Assembly: GCF_034377145.1 (NCBI RefSeq)
Contig: NZ_CP139707.1
Location: 3,207,501 to 3,271,500 of the forward strand
DNA from: Sulfitobacter sp. OXR-159
Lineage (GTDB): Bacteria; Pseudomonadota; Alphaproteobacteria; Rhodobacterales; Rhodobacteraceae
DNA length: 64,000 bases
Direction of reading: 5' to 3'
This document shows, piece after piece, positions 46,156 to 55,195 of this stretch (its first letter is position 1; each line of letters starts with the position of its first letter). A program made the translations under genes and the position numbers. The notes under the pieces are model-generated. The model saw nothing but the letters and a program-made list of their open reading frames with translations, had not been told where the DNA came from and did no database searches.

Positions 46156-47409
46156 ATGACCCTGATGACCTCTTGGGTGGAAAGCGCCAACAGCGCCGAT
46201 ACCGATTTCCCCCTCAACAATCTGCCCTACGGTGTTTTCACGACCAATCGGCTGGAAGCGCGCTGTGGCGTGGCGATTGGCGATCAGATCCTCGACATGG
46301 CGGCTTTGGAGGAAGAGGGGCTAATCACCCTCGCCGAAGAGCCGGTGTTCGATGTGCCCTATTGGAACGATGTGATGGACCTCGGCCCTGCGGCATGGGC
46401 CTCCCTGCGGGCGCGGCTGGTGGAATTGCTCTGCGCCGATGCCCCGGATCAGGCCGCCGTCGCGCCGCATCTGGTGCCGATGGACGAAGCGCGGCTGCAC
46501 ATGCCGATGATGGTCTCGGAATACACGGATTTCTACGCGGGCAAGCATCACGCGACCAATGTCGGCACGATGTTTCGCGGGGCCGAAAACGCCCTGCCGC
46601 CGAACTGGCTGCACATCCCCATCGGCTACAATGGCCGCGCTTCTACCGTCGTCGTTTCGGGGACCGAGATCACCCGCCCCAATGGCCAGCTAAAAGCCCC
46701 AGACGCCGATGCGCCGCATTTTGGCCCCTGCCAGCGGCTGGATATCGAGCTTGAGATGGGCGCGATCGTCGGCACTTCGACCGAGATGGGCCAGCCCGTC
46801 AGCATCGACGAGGCGGATGAGATGATCTTTGGCTATGTGCTGCTCAACGACTGGTCAGCGCGGGATATTCAGGCGTGGGAATACCAACCCCTCGGCCCGT
46901 TTCAGGCCAAGGCATTTGCCACGTCGATCTCTCCTTGGATCGTGACCCGCGACGCGCTTGAGCCGTTCCGCACCTCGACACCTGAGCGCGAAAAGGACCT
47001 CTTGCCCTACCTGCGCGAAACCAAACCCGGCCTCTATGACATTGACCTGTCGGTGCTGCTCCAGCCCGAGGGGGGCGGAGCCGAAGAAATCGCCCGCACA
47101 AACTACAGCGAGATGTATTACTCCGCCGCGCAGCAGTTGACCCATCACGCCTCTTCGGGCTGCGCGATGAATGCGGGCGATCTGCTGGGCTCAGGCACCA
47201 TCTCCGGCCCTGAAAAATCACAACGTGGTTCGCTGCTGGAACTGTCATGGGGCGGCAAAGAGCCGATCACCCTCGCAGACGGCAGCAGCCGCAGCTTTGT
47301 CGAAGACGGCGACACGCTGACCCTCACCGGGCATGCGCAGGGCGACGGCTTTCGCGTGGGTTTCGGCAGTTGCACCGGCAAAATCCGCCCGGCAATCGAC
47401 TTTTCCTGA
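46156..47409 (+). CDS. fahA: Fumarylacetoacetase
   Basis: The 417-residue hydrolase splits fumarylacetoacetate to fumarate and acetoacetate. Metal/substrate motifs: YTDFYAGKHHATNVGTMFRG near 119-138, NWLHIPIGYNGRASTVVVSG near 150-170, VLLNDWSARDIQAWEYQPLGPF near 230-250, KAFATSISPWIV. It follows hmgA by 27 bases. No maleylacetoacetate isomerase gene is present in the cluster, so the cis-trans step must be encoded elsewhere. Confidence 0.98.
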   Translation: MTLMTSWVESANSADTDFPLNNLPYGVFTTNRLEARCGVAIGDQILDMAALEEEGLITLAEEPVFDVPYWNDVMDLGPAAWASLRARLVELLCADAPDQAAVAPHLVPMDEARLHMPMMVSEYTDFYAGKHHATNVGTMFRGAENALPPNWLHIPIGYNGRASTVVVSGTEITRPNGQLKAPDADAPHFGPCQRLDIELEMGAIVGTSTEMGQPVSIDEADEMIFGYVLLNDWSARDIQAWEYQPLGPFQAKAFATSISPWIVTRDALEPFRTSTPEREKDLLPYLRETKPGLYDIDLSVLLQPEGGGAEEIARTNYSEMYYSAAQQLTHHASSGCAMNAGDLLGSGTISGPEKSQRGSLLELSWGGKEPITLADGSSRSFVEDGDTLTLTGHAQGDGFRVGFGSCTGKIRPAIDFS

Positions 47410-47455
47410 ACAGGCCGCGCAACCGCGCAGACGAACCAAGACAGAAGGACATCAC

Positions 47456-48406
47456 ATGGCCAAGCAATTCGCATCCCAAGGCGACATGACCGAAAAGGAA
47501 ATCTCCTTCACCGAGGTGGGCGAGGGACTTTACGCCTTCACCGCCGAGGGCGATCCGAACTCTGGCGTCATCATCGGCGACGACAGCGTGATGATCATCG
47601 AAGCGCAGGCCACACCGCGTCTGGCGAATAAGGTCATCGAATGCGTCCGCTCGGTCACCGACAAACCGATCAGCCATGTGGTGCTGACCCACTACCACGC
47701 GGTGCGCGTGCTCGGGGCCTCGGCCTTTGGCGCGCAGCAAATCATCATGTCCGAGAAAGCCCGCGCCATGGTCGCCGAGCGCGGCCAAGAAGATTGGGAC
47801 AGCGAATTTGAACGCTTCCCCCGCCTGTTTGAAGGCCACGAGAGCATCCCCGGCCTGACCTATCCCACCACCACCTTTAACGGCCGGATGAGCGTCTATC
47901 TCGGCAAGCGCCGGGTCGATATCATGCAGTTGGGCCGCGCCCATACGGCGGGGGATGCGGTGATCTATGTGCCCGATCAGAACGTCATGTTCACCGGTGA
48001 CATCGTCGAATACCACTCCGCCTGCTACTGCGGCGATGGGCATTTCCACGACTGGCCCGACACGCTGGAGCGCATCCGCGCCTTTGACCTTGATGCCATT
48101 GCACCCGGTCGCGGCGACGCGCTGATTGGCCGCGATATGGTTAATGCCGCAATTGACAGCACCGCTGACTTCGTGCGCTCAACCTACCGTCCGGCGGCCC
48201 GTGTGGCCCTGCGTGGCGGCACCTTGAAAGAGGCATGGGACGCCGTGCGCGCCGAATGCGACCCTAAGTTCGGCGACTATGCAATCTATGAGCACTGCCT
48301 GCCCTTCAACGTCGCCCGCGCCTATGACGAAGCGCTCGACATCGACACGCCGCGCATCTGGACGGCTAAGCGCGACAAAGAGATGTGGGAGGCGCTGTCG
48401 GACTGA
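47456..48406 (+). CDS. MBL-fold hydrolase with altered metal motif
   Basis: The 316-residue protein has the metallo-beta-lactamase fold: GVIIGDDSVMIIEAQATP (about 38-55), LTHYHAVRVLGASAF (about 77-91) and the later RAHTAGDAVIYVPDQNVMFTGDIVE (about 160-185). The first metal motif lacks the Asp-His of the usual HxHxDH (it reads HYHAVR), whereas the later histidine and aspartate are kept. It is in the homogentisate operon and may act on a pathway thioester or lactone; the true reaction is unknown. Its stop overlaps the next start by one base. Confidence 0.85.
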   Translation: MAKQFASQGDMTEKEISFTEVGEGLYAFTAEGDPNSGVIIGDDSVMIIEAQATPRLANKVIECVRSVTDKPISHVVLTHYHAVRVLGASAFGAQQIIMSEKARAMVAERGQEDWDSEFERFPRLFEGHESIPGLTYPTTTFNGRMSVYLGKRRVDIMQLGRAHTAGDAVIYVPDQNVMFTGDIVEYHSACYCGDGHFHDWPDTLERIRAFDLDAIAPGRGDALIGRDMVNAAIDSTADFVRSTYRPAARVALRGGTLKEAWDAVRAECDPKFGDYAIYEHCLPFNVARAYDEALDIDTPRIWTAKRDKEMWEALSD

Positions 48407-48660
48407 TGCCGCTGCCCGCGCTTCTTACTGCTCTGATCATACTGGCGCTGGCGCTCTGGTTTTATCTGGTCTTTGCACTGGTGATGGATCACCGCCGCCA
48501 AGCTGCGCGCCGGAGCGGGCAGCCCTACGCCGGGCTGCGCGATACGGCACAGGTTTGGTCAAAGATGCTGCGCGCGCCAGAGCACCGCAAGTCGCGCCGA
48601 CGGGTGACGCTGACCACACTGGCCTTGCTTGTCCTGCTGCTTTTGCGCGCTCTTGTCTGA
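48406..48660 (+). CDS. Small membrane protein of the homogentisate cluster
   Basis: The 84-residue protein has hydrophobic helices at about 4-24 and 67-83, with a basic middle part (DHRRQAARRSGQP, EHRKSRRRVT). It overlaps the previous gene by one base and precedes the hydroxylase gene by ten. It has no recognised family and its role in the pathway, if any, is unknown. Confidence 0.75.
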   Translation: MPLPALLTALIILALALWFYLVFALVMDHRRQAARRSGQPYAGLRDTAQVWSKMLRAPEHRKSRRRVTLTTLALLVLLLLRALV

Positions 48661-48670
48661 GGAAACCGCC

Positions 48671-50302
48671 ATGGCCTATGCCTACACCCCCTTTCCCTAC
48701 AACCCCCCGCCCGGCCTCACCGCGCCCGAGCCACGGCACCCGGTGGTGATCGTGGGCGCCGGCCCCATCGGGCTGTCTATGGCGGTGGACTTGGCCCTGC
48801 GCGGGGTCAAATCGGTCGTGCTGGATGACAACAATGTCGTCTCGCTCGGCTCTCGCGCGATCTGCTGGGCGAAACGAACGTTGGAGATTTTCGACAGGCT
48901 GGGCATCGGTGAGAGGATGCTGGAAAAAGGCGTAACATGGAAAGTGGGCCGCCAGTTTCACGGCGAGAGGGAGGTCTATAACTTTGATCTGCTGCCCGAG
49001 CCGGGGCATAAATACCCGGCCTTCGTGAACCTCCAGCAATACTATGTCGAAGAGTACCTTGTTGAACGCGCACAAGATTTCCCCGACCTGATCGACCTGC
49101 GGTTTCTCAACAAGGTGACCAATCACAAAGGCCACGCCGATCACGTTGAACTGACGGTTGAGACGCCGGACGGGCCGTACCTACTGGAAACAGACTGGTA
49201 CATCGCCTGCGACGGCGCGGGCTCCGCCACCCGCAAACGCATGGGACTGCCTTTTGAGGGCCAGACCTTTGACGAACATTTCCTAATCGCCGATGTCGAA
49301 ATGGAAACCTCTCCCTTTGGCGACCATGACACACCCGAGCGTTGGTTCTGGTTCGCCCCACCCTTTCACAACGGCCAATCCGCGCTGCTGCATAAACAGC
49401 CCGACAATATCTACCGCATCGATCTGCAACTGGGGCCAGAGACCGACCCGAAGGCCGAGGCGACCGAAGAGAAAGTCCTGCCGCGTCTGAAGCAGATGCT
49501 GGGCGATGCGCCTTTCCGGCTGGATTGGATGAGCGTCTATAAGTTCCGCTGCGCACGGTTGGAGAAGTTCGTGCAGGGCCGCGTGGTCTTTGTCGGGGAC
49601 AGCGCCCATGTGGTCAGCCCGTTTGGCGCACGGGGCGGCAATGGCGGGGTGCAGGATGTCGACAACCTCGGCTGGAAACTCGCCGCTGTCGTGCAGGGCG
49701 ACGCGCCCACCAGCCTGATCGAGAGCTATGACATCGAACGCGGTCATGGCGCGGATGAGAACATGCGCAACTCCGCCCGTGCGACGAACTTTATGACGCC
49801 AAAATCGCCCATTGAAACCTTGTTTCGCAACGAGGTGCTGACCCTCGCCGCGCGTCATCCTTTCGCCCGCAAACTGATTAACTCAGGCCGCCTGTCACAA
49901 CCCTGCACGCTGGCCCACAGCCCGCTGCAAACTGCAGGCGACGCCCCCCTGCGCCCCGGCAACGCGCTGATCGACGCGCCGCTTGCCGGACCTGCGGGGG
50001 ATCGCTGGCTGCTGGGGGAGGTTCAGGGCCAGTTCACCCTGCTCGCGGTCGGCGGGATCACGGCCCCGGATATCCCCGGCCTGAGCCGTATCGGCATCGA
50101 CCAATCGCAGGGTGCCTATCCCTGTTTTCAAGGCAAGGATGGCCATGCACAGCAGCGCTATGGCAGCGGGTTCCTCTATCTGCTGCGCCCCGATGGCCAT
50201 GTCTGCGCCGTCTTCGACCAGCCCGACAGGGCCGCGATTTCCCGCGCCTTTGCCCGTGCCTTTGACGGCGCTTTGGACTGCGCGAAAGGAGCCACCGCAT
50301 GA
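48671..50302 (+). CDS. FAD-dependent aromatic hydroxylase, candidate 3-hydroxyphenylacetate 6-hydroxylase component
   Basis: The 543-residue group A flavin monooxygenase has the FAD motif VIVGAGPIGLSMAVDLALRG (about 25-44), the DG segment YIACDGAGSATRKRMG (about 176-191) and the FAD/ribityl block FVGDSAHVVSPFGARGGNGGVQD (about 313-335; continues DNLGWKLA). It resembles PheA/TfdB/MhpA hydroxylases. Its place after hmgA-fahA and its four-base overlap with a 62-residue DUF2783 gene fit the two-part MhaA/MhaB enzyme of Pseudomonas that makes homogentisate from 3-hydroxyphenylacetate. Substrate is inference. Confidence 0.85.
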   Translation: MAYAYTPFPYNPPPGLTAPEPRHPVVIVGAGPIGLSMAVDLALRGVKSVVLDDNNVVSLGSRAICWAKRTLEIFDRLGIGERMLEKGVTWKVGRQFHGEREVYNFDLLPEPGHKYPAFVNLQQYYVEEYLVERAQDFPDLIDLRFLNKVTNHKGHADHVELTVETPDGPYLLETDWYIACDGAGSATRKRMGLPFEGQTFDEHFLIADVEMETSPFGDHDTPERWFWFAPPFHNGQSALLHKQPDNIYRIDLQLGPETDPKAEATEEKVLPRLKQMLGDAPFRLDWMSVYKFRCARLEKFVQGRVVFVGDSAHVVSPFGARGGNGGVQDVDNLGWKLAAVVQGDAPTSLIESYDIERGHGADENMRNSARATNFMTPKSPIETLFRNEVLTLAARHPFARKLINSGRLSQPCTLAHSPLQTAGDAPLRPGNALIDAPLAGPAGDRWLLGEVQGQFTLLAVGGITAPDIPGLSRIGIDQSQGAYPCFQGKDGHAQQRYGSGFLYLLRPDGHVCAVFDQPDRAAISRAFARAFDGALDCAKGATA

Positions 50303-50487
50303 TCCTTCAAGACAACCTCGGCACCGAGGGTGACACCGTCTATGCCGCGCTCATGGCCGCCCACGAAGGGCTGAGCGAGGCCGAAAGCCACGCCCTGAAC
50401 GCGCGATTGGTGCTGATGCTGGCCAATGAGGTCGGCGACCCCGCCCGGCTTGAGACGCTTTTCAAAGCGGCGCGTGATCTGGCCTAA
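50299..50487 (+). CDS. DUF2783 protein, possible coupling partner of the flavin hydroxylase
   Basis: A 62-residue acidic helical protein (LGTEGDTVYAALMAAHEGLS near 6-25; ARLVLMLANEVGD near 38-50) of the DUF2783 type. It starts within the stop codon of the hydroxylase gene (ATGA), so the two are made together. In Pseudomonas putida a small protein, MhaB, is needed by the flavoprotein MhaA; whether DUF2783 is that family I could not check here. Confidence 0.75.
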   Translation: MILQDNLGTEGDTVYAALMAAHEGLSEAESHALNARLVLMLANEVGDPARLETLFKAARDLA

Positions 50488-50509
50488 ACCGCCATTTTAC
50501 CAGTGGTTT

Positions 50510-50533
50510 TCCCGGCCACCCCGCTTGCCGGGA
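50510..50533 (+). terminator. Weak hairpin after the DUF2783 gene
   Basis: TCCCGGC (50510-50516) pairs with GCCGGGA (50527-50533), but the following sequence is not T-rich. It may mark the operon end. Confidence 0.3.
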
Positions 50534-50722
50534 CGGTTTCCTGCGCTAACTTGCTCCTCAACTTCCCGCGACAGGCTTGACGCAACGCGCCTGATCGGCA
50601 GACTAAACACCCCGCGCCCACCTCAAGAGGCGACAAAAGCAGGTCAACTGCATCACCTACCCCACCCTTAAAAGTGGGGATCCGCGATGGCCCCGGCCAG
50701 CGCACCAACAGAGAGGAAAATC

Positions 50723-52402
50723 ATGGAATTTTTGACACGCACCGGAAAACCGCTGCCGCAATCCGTGCTGACATCAGCCGAGAACGCCAAGAAAGACCCC
50801 GTCAACAGACGCGAGTTTCTGGCGATTGCGAGCGCCTTCGGGGCCACGTCCGCCACAGCTTACGGGATGCTTGGCATGGCCGCGCCCGCGCGTGCGGCGG
50901 CCCATGCCAACCTCAAGGAAGGCGGCACCGTGCGGATGCAGATGGAGGTGCGTGCCCTAAAAGACCCGCGCACCTATGACTGGTCGCAAATCGCCAACTT
51001 CAGCCGCGGCTGGTTGGAGTATCTCGCCATCTGGGAGAACGACGGCACCTTCACCCCCGGCCTGCTGGAAAGCTGGGAGATCAGCGACGACGCCACCGAA
51101 TACACGCTGAACGTCCGCAAGGGCGTGACATGGAACGACGGCACCCCCTTCACCGCGCAGGACGTGGCGCGCAACATCGAAGGCTGGTGCGATAAATCGC
51201 TCGAAGGCAACTCCATGGCGGGCCGTTTCGCCACGCTGGTGGACGAAGAGACCGGCAAGGCGATCGAAGGTGCGATTGAGGTGGTCGATGACCACAGGGT
51301 CAAGCTGAAGCTGCCAAAGTCCGACATCACACTGATCCCCGGCATGGCCGACTACCCCGCCGCGATCACGCCCGAGGGTTTCGACCCCGACACCATGTTG
51401 GAAAACCCCAAGGGCACCGGCCCCTACCTGCCCGAATCGCTCGAAGTGGGCGTGAAAAGCGTGCTGGTGAAGAACCCCGACCACACATGGTGGGGCACTG
51501 AAGTCTTTGGCGGGCCCTACATCGACCGTCTGGAATACATCGACTACGGCACCGACCCTTCCGCATGGATCGCCGCTGCCGAGGCCGAAGAGGTCGACGC
51601 TTTCTACTCCATGGAAGGCGAATACATCGACGTGATGAGCACGCTCGACGGTTGGGTCGAGAACGAGATCGCCACAGCGGCGACCATCGTGATCCGCCCC
51701 AACCAATTGGCCGAAATCGACGGCATGAAGCCTTACGAAGACAAGCGCGTGCGCAACGCGCTGCAACTGGCGGTCGACAACGCCGTGCTGCTGGAACTGG
51801 GCTATGCCGGTCGTGGGATCGTGGCCGAAAACCACCACGTTGGCCCGATGCACCCTGAATATGCAGAGGTCGAACCGCCCAAGACTGATCCCGAAGCCGC
51901 CCGCGCGCTGATGGAAGAAGCCGGTATGGCGGATTACGAGCATGAGCTCTTCTCGATCGACGATGCGTGGCGCAAGGACACGACCGATGCCGTCGCCGCA
52001 CAGCTGCGCGACGCGGGCATCAAGGTCAAACGCACCATCCTGCCCGGCTCGACCTTCTGGAACGACTGGGTGAAATATCCCTTCTCCTCCACCAACTGGA
52101 ACGCGCGGCCTCTGGGCGTGCAAATCTGGGCGCTGGCCTACCGCTCGGGCGAGGCGTGGAACGAGTTTGGCTATGCCAACCCTGAGTTCGACGCCCTGCT
52201 CTCCGAGGCGCTGGCCACGGCCGATGTTGAGGCACGGCGCGAGATCATGGCGAAGGGTGAGAAGATGCTGCAAGACGATGGCGTCACGATCCAGCCTTAC
52301 TGGCGCTCGCTCTATAACCACACCCGCGAGGGGTTGGTGGGTGCCGCGCACCACATTGGGTTTGAATACCACCCGGCGCGGATGGCTTGGGCGGAAGAGT
52401 GA
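50723..52402 (+). CDS. ABC transporter solute-binding protein, family 5 (peptide type)
   Basis: The 559-residue protein has a Tat-type signal (NRREFLAIASAFGATSAT at about 28-45, then cleavage near ARAAAHA at about 60-66) and the family 5 binding domain (TRDPRTYDWSQ-like start, ARNIEGWCDK, TGPYLPESLEVGVKSVLVKNP segments). Proteins of this type bind peptides, opines or other large solutes. No permease or ATPase gene is adjacent, so it is an orphan or uses another transporter. Its start is chosen behind AGAGGAAAA. Located between the aromatic cluster and the amidase genes. Confidence 0.88.
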   Translation: MEFLTRTGKPLPQSVLTSAENAKKDPVNRREFLAIASAFGATSATAYGMLGMAAPARAAAHANLKEGGTVRMQMEVRALKDPRTYDWSQIANFSRGWLEYLAIWENDGTFTPGLLESWEISDDATEYTLNVRKGVTWNDGTPFTAQDVARNIEGWCDKSLEGNSMAGRFATLVDEETGKAIEGAIEVVDDHRVKLKLPKSDITLIPGMADYPAAITPEGFDPDTMLENPKGTGPYLPESLEVGVKSVLVKNPDHTWWGTEVFGGPYIDRLEYIDYGTDPSAWIAAAEAEEVDAFYSMEGEYIDVMSTLDGWVENEIATAATIVIRPNQLAEIDGMKPYEDKRVRNALQLAVDNAVLLELGYAGRGIVAENHHVGPMHPEYAEVEPPKTDPEAARALMEEAGMADYEHELFSIDDAWRKDTTDAVAAQLRDAGIKVKRTILPGSTFWNDWVKYPFSSTNWNARPLGVQIWALAYRSGEAWNEFGYANPEFDALLSEALATADVEARREIMAKGEKMLQDDGVTIQPYWRSLYNHTREGLVGAAHHIGFEYHPARMAWAEE

Positions 52403-52424
52403 TCTGCCAGTAGGTAGAAACGCG

Positions 52425-52455
52425 AAAGGGCCGCAGCGATGCGGCCCTTTTTCGT
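52425..52455. terminator. Terminator after the solute-binding protein gene
   Basis: AAAGGGCCGCA (52425-52435) pairs with TGCGGCCCTTT (52440-52450) around four bases, followed by TTTC. It separates the convergent acetamidase gene. Confidence 0.88.
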
Positions 52456-52458
52456 TAC

Positions 52459-52469
52459 GGGGGGGGGGG
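52459..52469. repeat. Homopolymer of 11 G
   Basis: An uninterrupted run of eleven G bases lies five bases before the end of the acetamidase gene. It is outside coding sequence. Such tracts are prone to length change in replication and in sequencing. Confidence 0.9.
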
Positions 52470-52473
52470 CGCC

Positions 52474-53409
52474 TTACCCTCCGATCAACTCTTTCGCCAT
52501 CATCATATGAACGCCCTTTTCGCGGTTCACCGTCTGGGTGATGCGCAGATCCCCGGCCAGCGAACAGAGCACATAGGCGTCTTCGCGGCTGATCCCCGCA
52601 CGCTCAGACACCAGCGCGATCATCTCCCGCAGGGCCATCTCCGCGCAGCGGTCAAGGTCGGGGGCCATGCCCATGGTGATCACATGGGTTGGCGTTTCGG
52701 CCTGCGGATAGCTGAGCCCGCGATCCTTCAACACCGTCAGACGAAAGCGCCCCTGTAGCGCCGTCTCAATCGCCGTGACGCAGACTTCGCCGTCGCCCTG
52801 CGCGCCGTGCCCATCCCCGCAGGAAAACAGCGCCCCTTCGTTGAAGACCGGCAGGTAAAGCGTGCTGCCTGCAACTAGCTCCTTGTTATCAAGGTTGCCG
52901 CCATGCTTGCGCGGCTCAATGGTGGCGATCCGGCCCCATTCGGGCGGCGGTGCCACGGCCATCACGCCAAAGAACGGGGCCAAGGGCAGTTCCAGCCCCC
53001 AAGGCAGCCGGGCGATGCCCCGCTCTGCGTCCAGCGGGATGTTGCTGTGATAGGTCTCGGTGAAATCCTGCGGCAGCGTGCCTGCCAAGGGGCGGATGAA
53101 GTTATACCCCCAGTCCTGCCGCAGCACGACATCAAGGATATCGACCTTCAGCACATCCCCGGGCGTCGCGCCTTCGACGGCCACCGGGCCGGTCAGGATA
53201 TGGCCCGGCATCGGCGGCGGGCCGGCCTTGTGGATGTCGTAAAGTTCCGGCGGCACATGGAAGCCTTCGGGCGGCAGGCAGTTCGGCGCGCCAGAGACGG
53301 TGTTGATGATCACCTCGTCGCCGCTTTGGATCGTCAGCGCGGGCGGGCGGCTGGCCTCAAAGTAGCCCCAGTGGCAGGTTTCGGGCGATGACTGCAAGGT
53401 GGCGGTCAT
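52474..53409 (-). CDS. Acetamidase/formamidase family protein
   Basis: The 311-residue protein of the FmdA/AmdA family contains PMPGHILTGPVAVEGATPGDVLKVDI (about 65-90; read in part), WGYNFIRPLAG, and the metal-site block LFSCGDGHGAQGDGEVCVTAIET near 194-215. It would hydrolyse a small amide to ammonia and an acid. It overlaps the upstream oxidoreductase gene by four bases, so the two and possibly the thioesterase form an operon. Confidence 0.92.
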   Translation of the reverse strand: MTATLQSSPETCHWGYFEASRPPALTIQSGDEVIINTVSGAPNCLPPEGFHVPPELYDIHKAGPPPMPGHILTGPVAVEGATPGDVLKVDILDVVLRQDWGYNFIRPLAGTLPQDFTETYHSNIPLDAERGIARLPWGLELPLAPFFGVMAVAPPPEWGRIATIEPRKHGGNLDNKELVAGSTLYLPVFNEGALFSCGDGHGAQGDGEVCVTAIETALQGRFRLTVLKDRGLSYPQAETPTHVITMGMAPDLDRCAEMALREMIALVSERAGISREDAYVLCSLAGDLRITQTVNREKGVHMMMAKELIGG

Positions 53410-54374
53410 GACTGTGTCCTTCCGTTGGCCAAAATGCCTTCGATCAGCTCCTGCACCCGCAGCGCCTCTTCTGGTGTGGCCAGTCGGCTCGGGCCGCCGT
53501 CCATCAGAAGCGCCATGTCGTCAAGCTGCGCTTTGAGGCTGGTGGCGCGGGTGTCGGTGGGGCTGCTGTTGGTCAGCGCGAAGGCCTCTCCGGTCGACAG
53601 GGTGTCGATGGCAAACTCCGAGATGCGGCGGCTGGCCTTGGCCCCTTTCACCGTCACCTCTTGCCGGTCCGGCTGCACGCCACCAACAGAGCCAAGGATC
53701 GAAACCGGCAAGCCCACGGGATTGACCAGCCGTGCCGCGACATGGGTCTCGCAAAGTTCGGCGTCGGGATATTCCGCATGGGCCCATTGCAGGGTCAGCG
53801 GCCCCAGCACCCGCCCGCTCAAAAACAGGAAATGCGAGATTACCTCGCGGGTCATGCCGCCCTCTTCGGCAAAGCGCAGCCAATCCGCATCCACCTGCCA
53901 CGCGCGGGGCCAGGCCGGATAGGTCACGATGATGTCGATACCGCAAAGATCGCCAAGCGCACCCTCACCAATCGACCGCGTTAGATCGGTCAGCGCCGCC
54001 CCCGCCGCTTGGGTGAAATTCACCGCCGCCGTGACGCCCGCAGCCTGCAACTCGGCCACCAACGCGCGGCTCTCCGCGATGTCCACGCCCAGCGGCTTTT
54101 CGAGGAAGATCGCCTTGCCCGCTGCCGCGGCCTCAAGCGCATAGGCTTTGCGCGGCACCGGGGGGCAGGCGAGATAGACCAGATCGACATCGGCCATCGC
54201 CTCGGACGCCGTGGCCGACGCTGTCGCATCCGGTGCGACCTTTTGCGCGGCGGCACAGGCCGCGGGGTCGGGATCCCACATGGTGGTGACCGTGAAGTCG
54301 GGGTGCAGCACCATGTTCTCGGCCATGCGCCGGCCCATGATCCCCAATCCGATTACCGCAGTCCTGATCGTCAT
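53406..54374 (-). CDS. Gfo/Idh/MocA-type or GalDH-like NAD(P)-dependent oxidoreductase
   Basis: The 322-residue protein has a Rossmann start (RTAVIGLGIMGRRMAENM, about 4-21) and the EKPLG motif (IFLEKPLGVD near 90-99) that marks the Gfo/Idh/MocA family, then the alpha/beta dimerisation domain with a histidine in the REVISHFLFL segment. Substrate unknown. Start chosen at 54374 with GGGAG upstream instead of the TTG five codons earlier. Coupled to the acetamidase gene. Confidence 0.88.
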   Translation of the reverse strand: MTIRTAVIGLGIMGRRMAENMVLHPDFTVTTMWDPDPAACAAAQKVAPDATASATASEAMADVDLVYLACPPVPRKAYALEAAAAGKAIFLEKPLGVDIAESRALVAELQAAGVTAAVNFTQAAGAALTDLTRSIGEGALGDLCGIDIIVTYPAWPRAWQVDADWLRFAEEGGMTREVISHFLFLSGRVLGPLTLQWAHAEYPDAELCETHVAARLVNPVGLPVSILGSVGGVQPDRQEVTVKGAKASRRISEFAIDTLSTGEAFALTNSSPTDTRATSLKAQLDDMALLMDGGPSRLATPEEALRVQELIEGILANGRTQS

Positions 54375-54449
54375 CTTCGTCTCCCTCAATGTGCTGCGCG
54401 ATAAGACGCTGCAATCGGGGGAACTTCAACTGCGCGCGGCGCAATTGCC

Positions 54450-54881
54450 TCAGGCGAGGTCAACGCGGACCAAAGGTTTGATCACGCGGGCCAATTCTTC
54501 GGGCGCGGATTGGCTTTTGAACACATCCGCGATGGTGAAGACGCAGGTGAACGACCCCTCGAAACACAGCACCCCGTTCTGCCGCGCTTTCATGCCGAAG
54601 GTGATGGATTTGTTGCCGAGCCGCGTCGGATAGGTTTCGCACATCAGCTTGTGCCTTGGCGTGACCGGGCTGCGGAAATCCATCGAAAGGTTCACGAAAG
54701 GCGTGCCGATATTGCGGTCGATCTGCAGTTGGAACCAACCATCGCCATCGAAATGCGCCTCCCACCATGCGTTGATCGCATCCAGCGCAAAATAGGGCAG
54801 CCGCGCGGTATAGGCGATCTGCGCCGGGTCACAATCGCCCCAAGTGACGTTGATCTCGTGAACGAAGTTTTCCGTGGTCAT
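54450..54881 (-). CDS. Acyl-CoA thioesterase, hot-dog fold
   Basis: The 143-residue protein has the 4-hydroxybenzoyl-CoA thioesterase/YbgC signature, with the catalytic Asp in WGDCDPAQIAYTARLPYF (Asp18 or nearby). It hydrolyses an acyl- or aryl-CoA; whether it serves the neighbouring aromatic cluster is unknown. It lies 75 bases upstream of the oxidoreductase gene on the same strand. Confidence 0.9.
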   Translation of the reverse strand: MTTENFVHEINVTWGDCDPAQIAYTARLPYFALDAINAWWEAHFDGDGWFQLQIDRNIGTPFVNLSMDFRSPVTPRHKLMCETYPTRLGNKSITFGMKARQNGVLCFEGSFTCVFTIADVFKSQSAPEELARVIKPLVRVDLA

Positions 54882-55015
54882 AAGGCTGCTTTCATCTGCT
54901 CAAACCCGCGCGGGGCATGGGCTATCTTCTATCCCTTCCAGCCCCGTGTGCAACCCAAGCGCAGGTGGCCAGTGCCAGCCCAGCAGGCATATCGTCATAC
55001 GAAAAAGGGGGAGGA

Positions 55016-55092
<77 letters not shown>

Positions 55093-55195
55093 GTGGCGCG
55101 TCGGATAAGGCAGCTTGGCATTGGGGTCAAGGGCGAAAGATGGATGAATTCATTTTTGCCGAAGAAAACTGCCGCCCCGTCTTAATGCGCGGGTC

